Assembly (NCBI GenBank): GCA_009741485.1
Contig: CM019227.1
Location: forward strand, 16,725,015-16,789,014
Length of the DNA stretch: 64,000 nt
DNA from: Malurus cyaneus samueli
Lineage: Eukaryota; Chordata; Aves; Passeriformes; Maluridae
Reading direction: 5' to 3'
Part shown: positions 1 to 10,899 of the stretch, piece by piece
Numbering within the stretch: the stretch's first letter is position 1
Layout of the letters: every line of letters begins with the position of its first letter
Program-made: the position numbers and the translations under genes
Notes under the pieces: model-generated
What the model was told of the DNA's origin: nothing
Database searches by the model: none
Seen by the model: the letters and a program-made list of their open reading frames with translations, nothing else

Positions 1-3000
1 CATGAAATCCAAGGAAGGAGCAGGTGAAACTTCCATTGCCCTTCTCACACTGCTCTGTGCTGCACCAGCTGCTGAGCATCTTCACCATGAACCACCATGA
101 CATCACCCAGTCCCTGCACCACCTCCAGCCCTGCTCCACCATCAACATTACAACTTTTCCTCCCTTGCACACAGTCCTAGCCCACCCTCAGCCTGCAAGC
201 AAAGCTTTCCTAGGCTGACCACAGCCACAGAAGTGCTATCTGTAACAGCGCAAAGGAAACTGTATATGGGGCTTCCCAAATTACAATATGTGAGGGATCA
301 TGTGCCAAATGTTTCTCCACATCTTGGAGACCAATATACAGAATTCAGCGTGCTGACCCTTCATTATCTGAAGGTTAATTACAGAAGCCCTGCTGTTACT
401 CAGCAGAACCACCACCTCCTCACCTGAGTGAATTTCTCTTCTGGTATTTCTCAGGGTGCAGAGTAAAAAACCTCTCCCAAACAATCCCCTGCACAAGACA
501 ACATAAAGGCAGCAGACCTTCAGACCATGAAGGGCTGGTGGCCACAGGTGTTGAACTAAACTCAGTAACATTTACCCCAAAGAGACATCAGCTGAATGTT
601 GCTTTTAGCACTTTTTTTTATGTATGGAGACCTCCCAGGTACCAAACCTGGTGTTGACCTGCACCTTTGTGCCTTCTGTGCCCTTTGTTCTAACCCTGTG
701 GTGAGGGTGCTGAGTGTTTGCAGAGCTCTGCTGTGTAACCATTAGTTTAGCTTTGCTCATTACAGAGTCCAGTTTAAAGTATTGCAGAGCTTCCTTACAC
801 CTAACAACCCATTAACCAGCCAAAAACTGCTGCCTCTGCCATGAAAGAATGCTCCCAGTTAGAGGTACCTGGCTGAGCTATTGTGTCTTTCATGTTGCTT
901 TGTTGCAAACAAACACTTGAAACGTTTATTTCAGTGTAAAACCTCAATGGGGCATCAGAAGAACACTGCCTATATTACAAAATAAAGACATGCTGCTTTC
1001 ACCAGCTGATAAAAAGTAATAAAATCCCAAAATGTCTGATTAGCAAATGTGCCCACTGTTATTTAAATACCTTGTTTAAAGACTTAAAATTCACGACTAG
1101 GACAGCAGCCGTACAAGACCAACATTCTGGTTTAAAATCAGTAAAGCCTCTGCAGCAGCAGCAACCAGCAGATGAAAAGCCAGAAAAACTGATGCCCGTG
1201 AACACGAGGTAATCTTGGCCTAGAACATGGAAGCTGTCCAAAGCAAAAAGCCTGAGCTTTCCTTTGCAAAACCACAGGCTCAGCCTCCACCCATCCAGGT
1301 CTAAATACCCACTGTACAGAAAAATACTGCCTTTCACCCACTTTGAATTTCCCATTTTTATAAGGGATATGCTCTTATTCTGGCACGAAGAGAACTAAAA
1401 GATTTGTGCACTTCCTTCCTTGGGCCACAGGTTATTTGAGATGTGTTTATATTTCTGGGTCCTTGGCTTATTCATTAAAGATGATGCAACCACTAGAAGC
1501 TGTAACCCATCCCTGCAATCTGTGGCACGTTTCTTTAGTTCCACCTAAGACTTGCTGAAGTACAGGCAAGTTTACCCCTCAATCCCACCTGTCCAACTCC
1601 TGCTTCCTCAAGCCCAAGTGACACATGGATTCTGCAGCACAGGTCACCCTCTCTGCTGCAGCCTCGTCACACAGGGGAGGGGGACCTGCACCAAGCTTTG
1701 TGGGACACGAGGGTGCATCTGCACTGAACTGCTACAGCCCAAACATCCCAATCCTTACTGGAGCCCCAGCACAGCCCAGTCCTTGTTAGAGGCTGTTTGT
1801 AACTGGTGAGGCAGGAGAGATCTGCTCAGCGATACACGGAGCTGTTGCAGGGAGGAGTGGTGTTTGCAGCATTTTAACTCCTCCCAAACACAGCCAACTG
1901 TGATTTTGTGGCTTCACAGACACTGATTTTGGATGACGGCAACAGCGAGATGAAAGCCCAGCAAAGGGAACTGAGCAGCCCAAGCTCTGGCAGAGACTAT
2001 GCTGCTTTCCCATGCTAGAACAGCAATCACATTCCCTCCCCCAGCAGCAGCAGCCATCAGCTCTGTAAACATTTCAAACCATTTCCTCTAAACTGTCCTA
2101 GCCCTAAATTAAGCACCAGCAAGGAGCAGGGCTGCAGCCCTGAGCTCACACATCAGCACATGGAACAGCAGCACGGCAGAACTGCACAGCTCCAATGCCA
2201 CCACAGCACAGCCAAGTGCCTGTCACCTGCCTGTCACTGCTGCAGGTGCTGAAGGTGAGCTCTGTGCTCACAGGGCCTTGGGGTTTGTAAGAGGCTCTCT
2301 GTTCCCACCTCAAAGGGTCCAAAACCACGTTGGTAAAGCCTCAGCACGTGGAACTGCAGAGCTCTGCAGAGCTGCTCTCATTGGAAACACACCCCTCTCA
2401 ATTTCAAATGGATTTTCTTAAGAGCTCTGACCTTGCAGGCTGTGGCTGCTACAGATGGAGCTGTCCTAGAAACATGAGGCAGTTTTCAGAGGGATGGAGG
2501 AAATGGTGGAATTTGTTAAAACAACAGGACTTTGAAGGAAGCGAGGTGGTGGAATCCAGTCAACACATCCCTCTTAGCACATACTACACTGCAGTGCTTA
2601 GGTGGAATATTCCTGAATGAGGACATCCTATCAGAATTCTGAGTCTTGCTGTGCTTTTGACTAGAATTCAGTCCTGGCAGAGAACAAGCAGAACTGCAGT
2701 CACTGAATAGACAGCAGTACAGTCCTTTACTAGATCTACATAATCCTCCAGGAACATAACTGTGATGGCCATCACACATCACAGATCTGCCTTTCTCAGC
2801 TCAATGAGACATAAAGAGATGCTACAGGGCTTGGAAGAGGAGGGGAGAGATTCAGCAGATCCAGGGGCCAAGAATAGCATGAAGATCTGAAGACAAGGAC
2901 CCAGGGGTCACAGTGAGACAATGGGACCTTTCTAGGAATAAAATGGGGTGATCGTTGCTACAGGTCATATATGAGCGACCTGCTGCCTCTTTTTTGGTAG

Positions 3001-4733
3001 GTCCTGGTGGGTACAGAAAACAAAGCAGCAGCTTAGGGACAGATCCAACTCTGCCTCAGTCACTGCAGCAAGCTTTCTTTCACCTTTGCATTCCTGAAAG
3101 GCAGAGAAATATTCTGAATGAGGCTTGTTCAAAGTAATCATTATATGCAGTTTGCTTCTTCAAGAGGTTATAAATAACCCCCTGACTGGAGGTAAGGAGC
3201 TTTCGGCACTCTGGAGAAGGCAAAGCTATTAAAGAGATTGGAGCAGCGCTGTTCTCGCTGCTCCCCACAGCCCAGGACTGCTGCAGTTAAAAGCTTCCTG
3301 GTTAAGACTCATTTAATGGCATTAGAAAGGCACTGGCAGCCTGGCAGGGGGTTATAAAAAGCCCAGTTCCTAACCCATCTAACTGGGACGGCATCAGAGG
3401 CACTCTGCAAGGTGGGCAAACAGCTCTCCAACCAAACTGCCAAAGAAGGGGACAGCTTCCACAGGGACACGGCACGAGTGGTAACAATGTCTTGATGGAG
3501 TCAGATGCTTCTCTCCACTACAATCTCAAAAGGGAAAGATGAGAGCAAGGCAGGAATGACTCCCTGCCTGGGGCTGAGCTAGGGCTGCTTCAACAATCGG
3601 TGTTACACAGGAGTCAGAAAACTGCAACAGTGTGACAGGAATAGCAAAGCCCCTGCACCATGGTTTGAGAATCTCTGCTTGGTGATAGTGTTGCCCACTG
3701 ACAAGCACTAACTTCCCCATGGCAACTGCAACACTTGCTCTGCAGAGGAACAGAAATATAACTATGCAGCCTCCAACAGCCCTCCACGTTTTGGTCCCGT
3801 GTGAAAAACACCAGCCTGTGTGCTCTGTGCCACATCTCCCCTGGACCTGCCAAGGTCACTCAGTGCTCTGCTTCCTCCTCTGTTCTCCTGAGAACATCCA
3901 CAGCTACACTCATGGCTGACACAGCTCCACGAGGAAAATGACCAGTCTGCCTTCTTTGCTTTAAGAACTTCGTTAAAAAAACACTAAAACTGTGGCTCAG
4001 CCTTCCACCCTGGACAAAAGCCACTAGCAAGATCAAAGTACAGAGAGAAGGCCCAGCTCCAATTCCCTCCCCACACTGGGGCCTACAGGCAATTGCTCCT
4101 AGGGACTGTCTCCCTCCTAATCAGTAGTTTGCCACCAGTAGGGACAACTAAAACCTGGGCACAGGGAAGTGCTGTGCTGTTGCCCAAATACCACCTGTGC
4201 CTTAGGGCAGAGCTTCAGCATTAGCTGGACTTGGCGTGCTCTGGAGCAGGAGCAGATAGACACAGGCAGCAATGGGAAGTTCTTACCACACCTCTATCTC
4301 CCCTCTCACCCAGGGGAGAGGAAAGGCCTGCAAGCAACCAGGTAACACCTCAGAATTAAGGAGGAGCAGGAAAACCTCCCCAAAGGTTAGGATGAAACCA
4401 GATTCACAACTTACCTACTAATAAGAAACACCCACAAAACCTGGGAAGTGAACCAGGCAGGCTAATGGGAGAAAAGCTACTGGTAGTTCCCAATGGGGAA
4501 AGAAGGAGCAGAAAATTTTCCTATGGGTACAAGTGGGGAGCAGATATTTTGGTGATTTCTCATTAAATCCTGAAGTTACAGCCTCATGACCCAGAGCCCA
4601 TCTGATGGCAGAACATTCTTGGTGCAGGCCTGGGGACTGTGCTGCCTCTCAGCTTCCACTGACTCTTGACAGGGCAAAGGCCAGTGATGAGAACAGCAGG
4701 GATTAACACTGTGCTGTTACCAAAGGGAGGTAC
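1..4733. other. TRAP1 intron 4 (partial)
   Basis: No open frame in this stretch matches TRAP1 or another protein I recognise. I looked by eye on the minus strand for the next TRAP1 exon (DTGIGMTQEEL region) and did not find it, so intron 4 appears to exceed 4.7 kb. No tRNA, clear repeat or mobile element was recognised. The sequence is of moderate GC content and CpG-poor. Confidence 0.6.
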
Positions 4734-4874
4734 CTGGATAGTGATGGTTCCCTTTCCACTGTCTGTCTGCAGATGGATCTCCAGCTCTGGCAGGGCCTTC
4801 CCTTCGGTCATCAGGTGGTGCCGCAGCTTCTCCAGCGCATCGCTGCCGTTGGAGATCAGCTCCCGGATAAACAC
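4734..4874 (-). CDS. TRAP1: TRAP1 exon 4
   Basis: This exon of 141 nt (47 codons, phase 0 at both ends) has acceptor CCCCAG and donor CAG|GTACCT. It encodes the first helix of the GHKL ATPase fold, with the catalytic Glu in FIREL and the ATP/Mg-binding Asn in ISN, and ends GTITIQ. The next exon should start with the DTGIGM motif and was not found to the left. Residue 10 of the exon is Gly where most HSP90 proteins, from memory, have Ala or Ser (ISNASDAL). Confidence 0.94.
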
Positions 4875-7757
4875 CTGGGGATCAGACACAACCTGACACT
4901 GCAGCCTGGCCTTGGCACCTGCACAGCATTCTCAGACACCTGGGAGCTCACTGCCTCCCACAAACTAATTCCCAACTTCCCAAACTGTGTTTCCTCATTA
5001 TCTGCCAGGAGAACAGTTTGTCCAAACTCAGTGTGAAACTGCAGAGACTTCAAGGCTCAGAGTTACTTGACGATACCTATAAATAATTTCAAAACCACAA
5101 TTTCAAGGTGCCTTAAGAAAACATCATTCAAGGAAGCCTGACATGAAAGCTGAGGACTTGCTGGGAACTGAACAGTTATTCTGCCAGCTCAACCATTTTG
5201 GATGTATTCCTCGACAGAATTGGGGCTTTGCAACAGAAAATCTCCAGCTAGTAGTGGGTATCTTACCTCCTTCTCTGAGTACAGGGAACGGGCAACAATG
5301 TCCAGCAGTTTCTTTGTTTCAGCCTGGAACTCATGTTTAGAAGCTGCACCTGGAAAAAATATTAGGGTGGGGTTGTTCAGCTTGGAGAACAGAAACTCAG
5401 GAAGACCTCAGAGCCCCTTCCAGTGCCTGAAGAGGCTCCAGGAGAACAGCAGACAAACTTTGGACAAGGCACAGAGTGACAGGATGCCACAGGCACAGAG
5501 TGGGAATGGTTTCCCACTGCCAGAGAGCAGGATGAGATGGGATATTAGGAAGAAATTGTTCCCTGTGAGGGTGGTGAGGACCCAGCACAGGCTGCCCAGG
5601 GAAGCTGTGGCTGCCCCATCCCTGGAAGTGTCCAAAGCCAGGCTGAACAATCACATCCATAAGGCCACCCTGCAGATGCTGAGGAGGGCTCACTGACACC
5701 CACACCTTGTCCCAGGTGCGCCCCAAGAGTGTCCCCATGAGACATCTGTGCCCACCTTTCACGTTCTCTGTGTTGCTGATGATGGTGTGCAGGGGCTCTT
5801 CCTCTTTGCTTTCTGCTGTCTGTGTGCTGTACATCCGGACAGCAGGAATGCTGGAGGCAGGAATGTTGTACCGGAGGCTCCGACAGTGGAGTATTTGTCT
5901 TTGCAGACGTGCTGCTCCTGCTGCTAAAGACACAAGTGAAGATATTTCAATACACAAGTCCAGCAGCAACAGGAGCACTTCCTGGAGGTCCCACCTAGGC
6001 AATCCTGTCGGAGTCACACTGTCTGAACAGTTCCCTCACAATTCAATACCCACCATTCCCTTCCAGCACTGCCTTCACCTCATAAAAAGGGCAAGTGGTT
6101 ACTTTGGCTCTTCGGAATTAAAATTTTATCCAGAAGATGACAATTAGCAGCTTTCCCACTTAATTAACCAGTGAACAAGAAGCTGTCTGCAGCTTTCACT
6201 GCTGTTACCTGGCCAAACTGAAGACAACTCCCATATCACTGCCTGTGAAAATATAAATTGGCAATAAGTATTTGGCCCTTGCTTGTCGAAGCACAAGGAT
6301 AACATCCCCCAACAAAGCTGGGTCTGGGGCAAGCAGCACATGCAGTAGCAAGGCCACCAGTCAAAAAATCCGTGGGGAAAATGAGACCAGTCAGGACATG
6401 GAACAAACCCATTAAGGTCAAGGATTACCAATTCTCCTCCTTCCAAAGTTCCCAGGTCAACCCAACAGTCTTCACTCTGTTAATGGATGAATCAAAGCCA
6501 AACCTGGCCAAAAAGGACCATCTACAGCACTACAGAGCCGTGTCCAAAGCCTACTCCCTGGTGTGATTTCTGAAGTGATGGGAGAATGGCCTGCATCAGA
6601 GCAGGATCCCAGAGGGTGCAGATCTGACCATGACTCGGCCTCCCCCAGCCCTGAACTGCTCTGGGAAGCAGAGGAGGGACCAGGACAGGCTGGGCACAGC
6701 CAGGAGAACATGGATAAGCAGCAGAAGTGGCTGGAAACAGTGACAAGCTCAGGTTTTTCTTACAGCTCACTCTGTGCCTGTTGGCTCTTTCATCCAGTAG
6801 GGGAAGGAGGCAAACCCTATACCTGACTTTTTCCAGGAGTCCTTTCTTTAGATGACTGTGTACAAAAACAGTCATCTGTTTTCAGTCATCTGTTTTCAGT
6901 GATCTGTTTTCATCACCCAAAGACTGAAGTGAACCCCATTAATACAGTGAGGGTCCCAAAGCACGCGTGTGACCTCCTTGGAAGCAGTTTCCATGGCCAT
7001 CCCCTGCCTTCCAGGCCAGCTGACATGCTGGGAGAGCTCTGCTCCCTCCTGAACCTCCCTCCACCTTGCCACAGCCCTCGAGTGAACTCAGCATCTCAAC
7101 CCTTTCACCAACATCCCTCATCCTCTAGCTCACTCGGGAGGAATCAGGCTCTCTTCACAAATGCTCTGCAAACCTCCTGCCCCCCATAGCACGTCCTACG
7201 GTCAGTGTGGTCATCAAGAACAGATTTTGCTGCTCCAGACCATCATGCTCTCACTTGGTCCAGATCAGGTGAACATGAACCCCTGACCTTTAATAGCCCT
7301 TTTGGCTCCTGTACCTCATCCTCAAGAGCTGACAGAGGAGGCTGTCAGTCCTCGTTCTTCCTCCTCCTCCTCACAGAACGCTTTGAATCAAGATCCACTT
7401 CTCCAGCCAGAAGCTTGAATGACTCCCAAGTCATTCTGCCCTTAAAGAAAAGAGCCCACAAATAGTTCTAAATGCATCTGAACACCTCCCACACACATAG
7501 CTGTGCTCTCTGCGTCACAAACAGCTCTGCCGCATTATCACAGGACACGTTCTGGAACTTCCATTCCACTGCCTGTGCTGGGATCATCTGGGAAAGTGGC
7601 AAGGAAAACAATCCGGGAGGCTGAGGTGGAGAGCAGCAGAGCACTCATTACCCAGACCCTCAAGCTTCAGCCTGCAGTCCAGGGTTTATATATTTTATTT
7701 ATGTATTTATATATTTTATGCTCATTTTATGCTGGGTGCTGTAGGATACTGTAGTTG

Positions 7758-7802
<45 letters not shown>

Positions 7803-10528
7803 ACACACATTTCCCAAACACCAGAAATAAAAGAGGGAATTTTGTTCCTTCCCTGACTCCAGGATCCAAAAAAGACACAGATCAGTAGCAGCTTAAAACC
7901 TTAAGGTCAATTCTATCATCAGATGTCCAGGCAGCAAAGCTCTGGACCCACCACACAGGTCATCCCCCAGCCCTTAAACACCAGCTGACTCTGGAAATTA
8001 CAGCTATTTGTAATTTTATTTCTGGCTATTTAACTTGTTGATGTATTCACATTTTTTGCCTCCCTACCTCTACAGCATAACAATAAATCACCACCCATCA
8101 ATTCAGAAGTTACTTTTGGATGTGTGCAATATTTGGTCTTATCATCCTTAATTAACCAGCCTGTCCCATGCCAGGAAGAGACACAGCTCATTAAATACAA
8201 GCTGCAGCATCTTCAGCCCATTTGCCTCTCGGGAGTCCTTGCCTGAAGCAAGGGAGCAGAAAAGGCTCCTGGCTATTCTGGCTACAAAACCACAATTATC
8301 AGCACACAAGGGCTATTGAGAAGAACCTGCTGAGGTAACAGGTTATGTAGTACTCATAATGAGCCTAAGAAACAAATTCCTAAGCCCAGGAAGGAATGGC
8401 AGAGAAGGAATAGATCTTGTCCCAGATAAGTGCTGTGATATGTTGGGGCAAATCAGGTCTTTTGATATCGAGTAAATGTGGAGCTTTATCACAGCCCAAA
8501 CCCTTTCCTATTCCCATCACTGCTCCATCTGCACCGTGAGATGGAGAAACCCCCATTACTTCCCAAATTCCAGTTCTCCATGATTCCAAGTGATCCTGTG
8601 CCTATGGCCACCGACCTGCCTCGCTCATGAGGAACACAGCACAGCAAAGACAAGGACCCTCAGGGATTCCTTTCAATCCAGACACCAGGAAGTCTCAGGG
8701 ATCCCCCAACCAGTCCCCCAAACACAGCCTCTTCTGGAAAAACGACTGCAGTGAGCAGAGCCGAGCACCAGTCAAGAGATTTAGGGTGAGAAATCCAGCA
8801 CAAAGCAGTTTGAGGCTCAAAACAAAAGAGAAGAATTTGGGTCAGCAGGAATTACCATACCAGCTCCATTTGGGCAGTCGGGAGCTGGGGGAGGATTGTG
8901 CAGGGAAGCGCTCTGGCAATTAACACTCCCAGCTCAGATGTCCTTAGACAAAAGGGCTCCCTAGCTGGACACCAGATCCTCATCAGTCTGGGGAGAAGAG
9001 ATTCCCTGACTGACCTGCTCGCACCAAAACATCTCCTGAAAAGCTCTGCACCAGCTTCAGCTCCCAGAATTGTGAGAGCAGAGAGGGAACACTGCACTGA
9101 TGAGAGAAGGGACAGCAGTCCCTGCAGCTTGGATCCAACAGAAAGGACACCACCTCCTGCCCCTCCCTCCTTATCCCCACCCCACACACTACTTTTTTCC
9201 CTCAAGGACCTGAATGACAGGTTAAGGAATAAAACTCTGACTCTGCTGGAGTATTTCTAACCCACCAGAGGCAACAGCTTTGTTCCCAGACATGGATGCT
9301 AACAAGCCTCTGGGGATTTCTGTGGAGGAAGAGCTGGATTGCCCAGAAACACCAAAGCGGCACTCAGTGACACAATAAATCTGACAACCAACCCTGAATT
9401 TGACCCGATTTGTCACACAATTTCCTCTGTCACAATTTTTCTTTGTAACCCACAAGGAAACCACAGACCACACCAAATCTGTCAATTAGGGGCCACACAA
9501 CAGATAAGGAAACACAGAGCACAGCACAGGCTGCTTGCAGGAGACACGCTGGAAACTCCTCACCATGCTTCAGTAAATGGCAACTCACTGGAACATTTCA
9601 AGGCCATGAGGGCTTTGATAACGGAGCACATCCCATAATAGGGGCTTCAGAGTTTGGATTTTCCTAGCAATTACTCCTGTCAGCTGTCTGAGGTGAAACT
9701 TCAAGGGCATTGATGTTTCCTTGGGGAAATGCAAACCCTTTAGGCTCATCTGTAAAGTCCCCTGGTACTGACTGGGCCAGAGAACAGCAACGCCACTGCC
9801 TTCTGCTCTTGTGCAGGTACGTGGGCTTTGCACCCTGTGTGGGTTGGGACATGCACCAGGACATGATAATGTCCACATAATCTGAACTATGCCAATATGA
9901 GCCAGCAGACACCTCTGGATGTCCTGTACACCTTACAGAGGCCAAGAGATGAACTGGGGGTGCTGCATGAACCAGGACACAAACGTGGGTATGTTATATA
10001 TCCCTACGTGAGCCAGGACATGAACCTCACCATGCTACACGATCTGAGCATGCTGTACACCCTGCATGAGGCATGACATGACCCTGGACCCGCTGGTTGC
10101 CCTGAACGTGCTCTTTGCCCGATACGAGCCCGCGCTATTCCCTGAACAGGCCCACAGGAACTCGCCCCTCCCCAGGAAGAAGCGTTGGGCGTTCTCGGGT
10201 CAGTTCAGCGGGCGCTGTGCGTGCTGTTCCCGCGCTGCCGGGCCGGCGCCCGTTCCGACCCCGCCGAGCGGCCGCGGCCGGTACCAGCGAGAGCGACGGG
10301 GCGCTGCTTGTGGGACACGGACCCTCCGCACCTCCAGAGGACGCGCAAGGCCGAGCGCGACTCCGGCAGGCGGCCGTCCGGGCCGAGCCATGGAGGTCCG
10401 GCCGCCCCCTGAGCCCGGGGGATCGCGCCCCACGCCGCCCGTCCCCCTCACCTCGGGCGGCGCAGCCCGGGCGCGCCCGGAGCGCCGCAGGGCCGCGAGG
10501 AGACACGCCCGCCCCGCGCCGCCGCCAT
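4734..10528 (-). CDS. TRAP1: TRAP1 mitochondrial HSP90 paralogue, 5' part (exons 1-4)
   Basis: Encodes the N-terminal part of TRAP1, the HSP90-family ATP-dependent chaperone of the mitochondrial matrix. Exons 2, 3 and 4 (5756-5923, 5267-5349, 4734-4874) join in frame with canonical AG/GT borders. They give a basic presequence, the processing region RMYSTQTAE, the linker [25 protein letters not shown] and the start of the ATPase domain, [19 protein letters not shown]. Order and lengths agree with mammalian TRAP1. Exon 1 lies in the CpG island at about 10452-10528, but its start codon and phase do not fit exon 2 cleanly. The gene runs off the left edge after exon 4, so the rest of the ATPase, middle and C-terminal domains are absent. 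The gene lies downstream of CREBBP on the same strand, as in mammals. The family assignment is from sequence recognition. The exact N-terminus is unresolved. Confidence 0.9.
5267..5349 (-). CDS. TRAP1: TRAP1 exon 3
   Basis: This exon is 83 nt, begins in phase 1 and ends in phase 0. The acceptor is TTTTTTCCAG and the donor GAG|GTAAGA. It encodes the split Gly and then [19 protein letters not shown] followed by RSLYSEKE, the strap segment that leads into the ATPase domain. It is nearly identical to mammalian TRAP1. The upstream intron is only 406 nt and mostly CR1. The downstream intron (4875-5266, 392 nt) holds nothing I recognise. Confidence 0.94.
5368..5665 (+). mobile_element. CR1 LINE fragment in TRAP1 intron 2
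   Basis: About 300 bases read like the 3' part of an avian CR1: TTCAGCTTGGAGAAC at the left, AGGAAGAAATTGTTCCCTGTG in the middle, and CCATCCCTGGAAGTGTCCAA at the right. It is 5'-truncated and lacks the terminal ATTCTRTG repeat. It fills most of the 406-nt intron and starts within about 20 bases of the exon 3 acceptor. It lies antisense to TRAP1. Confidence 0.85.
5756..5923 (-). CDS. TRAP1: TRAP1 exon 2 (mitochondrial targeting region)
   Basis: This exon of 168 nt ends in phase 1 at AAAG|GTGGGC. It encodes an Arg-rich stretch with few acidic residues, [15 protein letters not shown], and then [19 protein letters not shown]. The R-x-Y|S arrangement resembles an R-3 mitochondrial processing site, and the human mature protein also starts at STQTAE. 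The acceptor is TTTAG followed at once by CAG, CAG, GAG and CAG, so several 3-nt-shifted acceptors are possible at the 5' end. The 5' border is therefore uncertain by a few codons. Confidence 0.88.
6850..6910. repeat. 10-bp perfect hairpin followed by three 14-bp tandem units
   Basis: AGATGACTGT (6850-6859) is the exact reverse complement of ACAGTCATCT (6868-6877), with an 8-base spacer. From 6869 the unit CAGTCATCTGTTTT occurs three times head to tail, the third with one change. The right arm of the hairpin overlaps the first repeat unit. Confidence 0.8.
7760..7809. repeat. (CA)n microsatellite
   Basis: About 25 AC dinucleotides, interrupted by a single T near 7799, in TRAP1 intron 1. AT-rich sequence of the TATTTAT type lies just to the left. 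It is likely length-polymorphic. Confidence 0.95.
9841..10090. repeat. Degenerate minisatellite-like tract
   Basis: Variants of the phrase ATGAGCCAGGACATGAAC recur near 9852, 9897, 9966, 10008 and 10066 at irregular spacing of roughly 42-69 bases. CTGTACACC also recurs near 9927 and 10051. The units are too diverged to define a single period by eye. The tract abuts the CpG island. Confidence 0.45.
10452..10528 (-). CDS. TRAP1: TRAP1 exon 1 coding part (start uncertain)
   Basis: The ATG at 10528 has a strong Kozak context (G at -3, G at +4). It opens a basic, Ala/Arg/Gly/Pro-rich peptide, [15 protein letters not shown] and onward, consistent with a mitochondrial presequence. A good donor GAG|GTGAGG ends the exon at 10452. 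This reading leaves two bases, while exon 2 from its first acceptor needs one. The only ATG in the matching frame is at 10671, in a weak context and upstream of both CRE sites. The exon location is well supported by the CpG island and donor; the start is not settled. Confidence 0.5.
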
Positions 10529-10559
10529 GCCCGCGCTGCCCTCCCGCGGCGCACGGTGA

Positions 10560-10567
10560 TGACGTCA
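10560..10567. promoter_or_regulatory. CRE (TGACGTCA), proximal
   Basis: Perfect 8-bp cAMP response element palindrome, 32 bases upstream of the strong ATG at 10528. CREB/ATF-family binding to this motif is established; use at this site is inferred. Confidence 0.75.
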
Positions 10568-10605
10568 CGGCGCGGGGGCGCGCGGAGTCCCCCGCGCGCG
10601 GGCGG

Positions 10606-10613
10606 TGACGTCA
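10606..10613. promoter_or_regulatory. CRE (TGACGTCA), distal
   Basis: Second perfect CRE palindrome, 46 bases from the first. Both occur as gTGACGTCAc or a close variant within the CpG island. Confidence 0.75.
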
Positions 10614-10684
10614 CGCTGCCCCTCAGCTCGCGCGCGCTGGCTCTGTCAGGGCTCCTCCTCAGCGCTCTCATGGACCCCGCGGGG

Positions 10685-10831
10685 TCCCCTCACGGCTCGG
10701 GCCCAATCCCTCATGGCCCCCGACCGACTGTCTTCACGGGCTGCTCGGGCTCGGTCTCCTCCCGGCTCGGACCGAGTCCCCTCACGGCACGGGCTCGGGG
10801 CCCTCACGGGCCCGCCTGGGTCCCCTCACGG
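10685..10831. repeat. Dispersed CCCTCACGG repeats upstream of the TRAP1 CpG core
   Basis: The motif (TC)CCCTCACGG occurs at about 10685, 10777, 10801 and 10821, with related CTCATGG and TTCACGGG copies between, mixed with GGCTCGG repeats. It looks like a small GC-rich repeat array at the upstream edge of the promoter. Confidence 0.55.
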
Positions 10832-10899
10832 GGGCGTTTCAGGGCTCTGCCAGGAGGTCGGACGCCGAGCCCAGGACACCGTTTCCAAACCGCTCCTGT

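Larger units (their letters stand above)
5924..10451. other. TRAP1 intron 1
   Basis: This is 4.5 kb of non-coding DNA between exon 1 and exon 2. It holds a small hairpin and 14-bp tandem repeat (6850-6910), a (CA)n tract (7760-7809) and a degenerate repeat tract just before the CpG island (about 9841-10090). I saw no coding exon. Minus-strand open frames within it are short and without homology that I recognise. Confidence 0.6.

Noticed and set aside
1..4733. Further TRAP1 exons at the left edge
   Set aside because: No frame with the DTGIGM, SNLGTIARSG or GQFGVGFYS motifs could be found on the minus strand.
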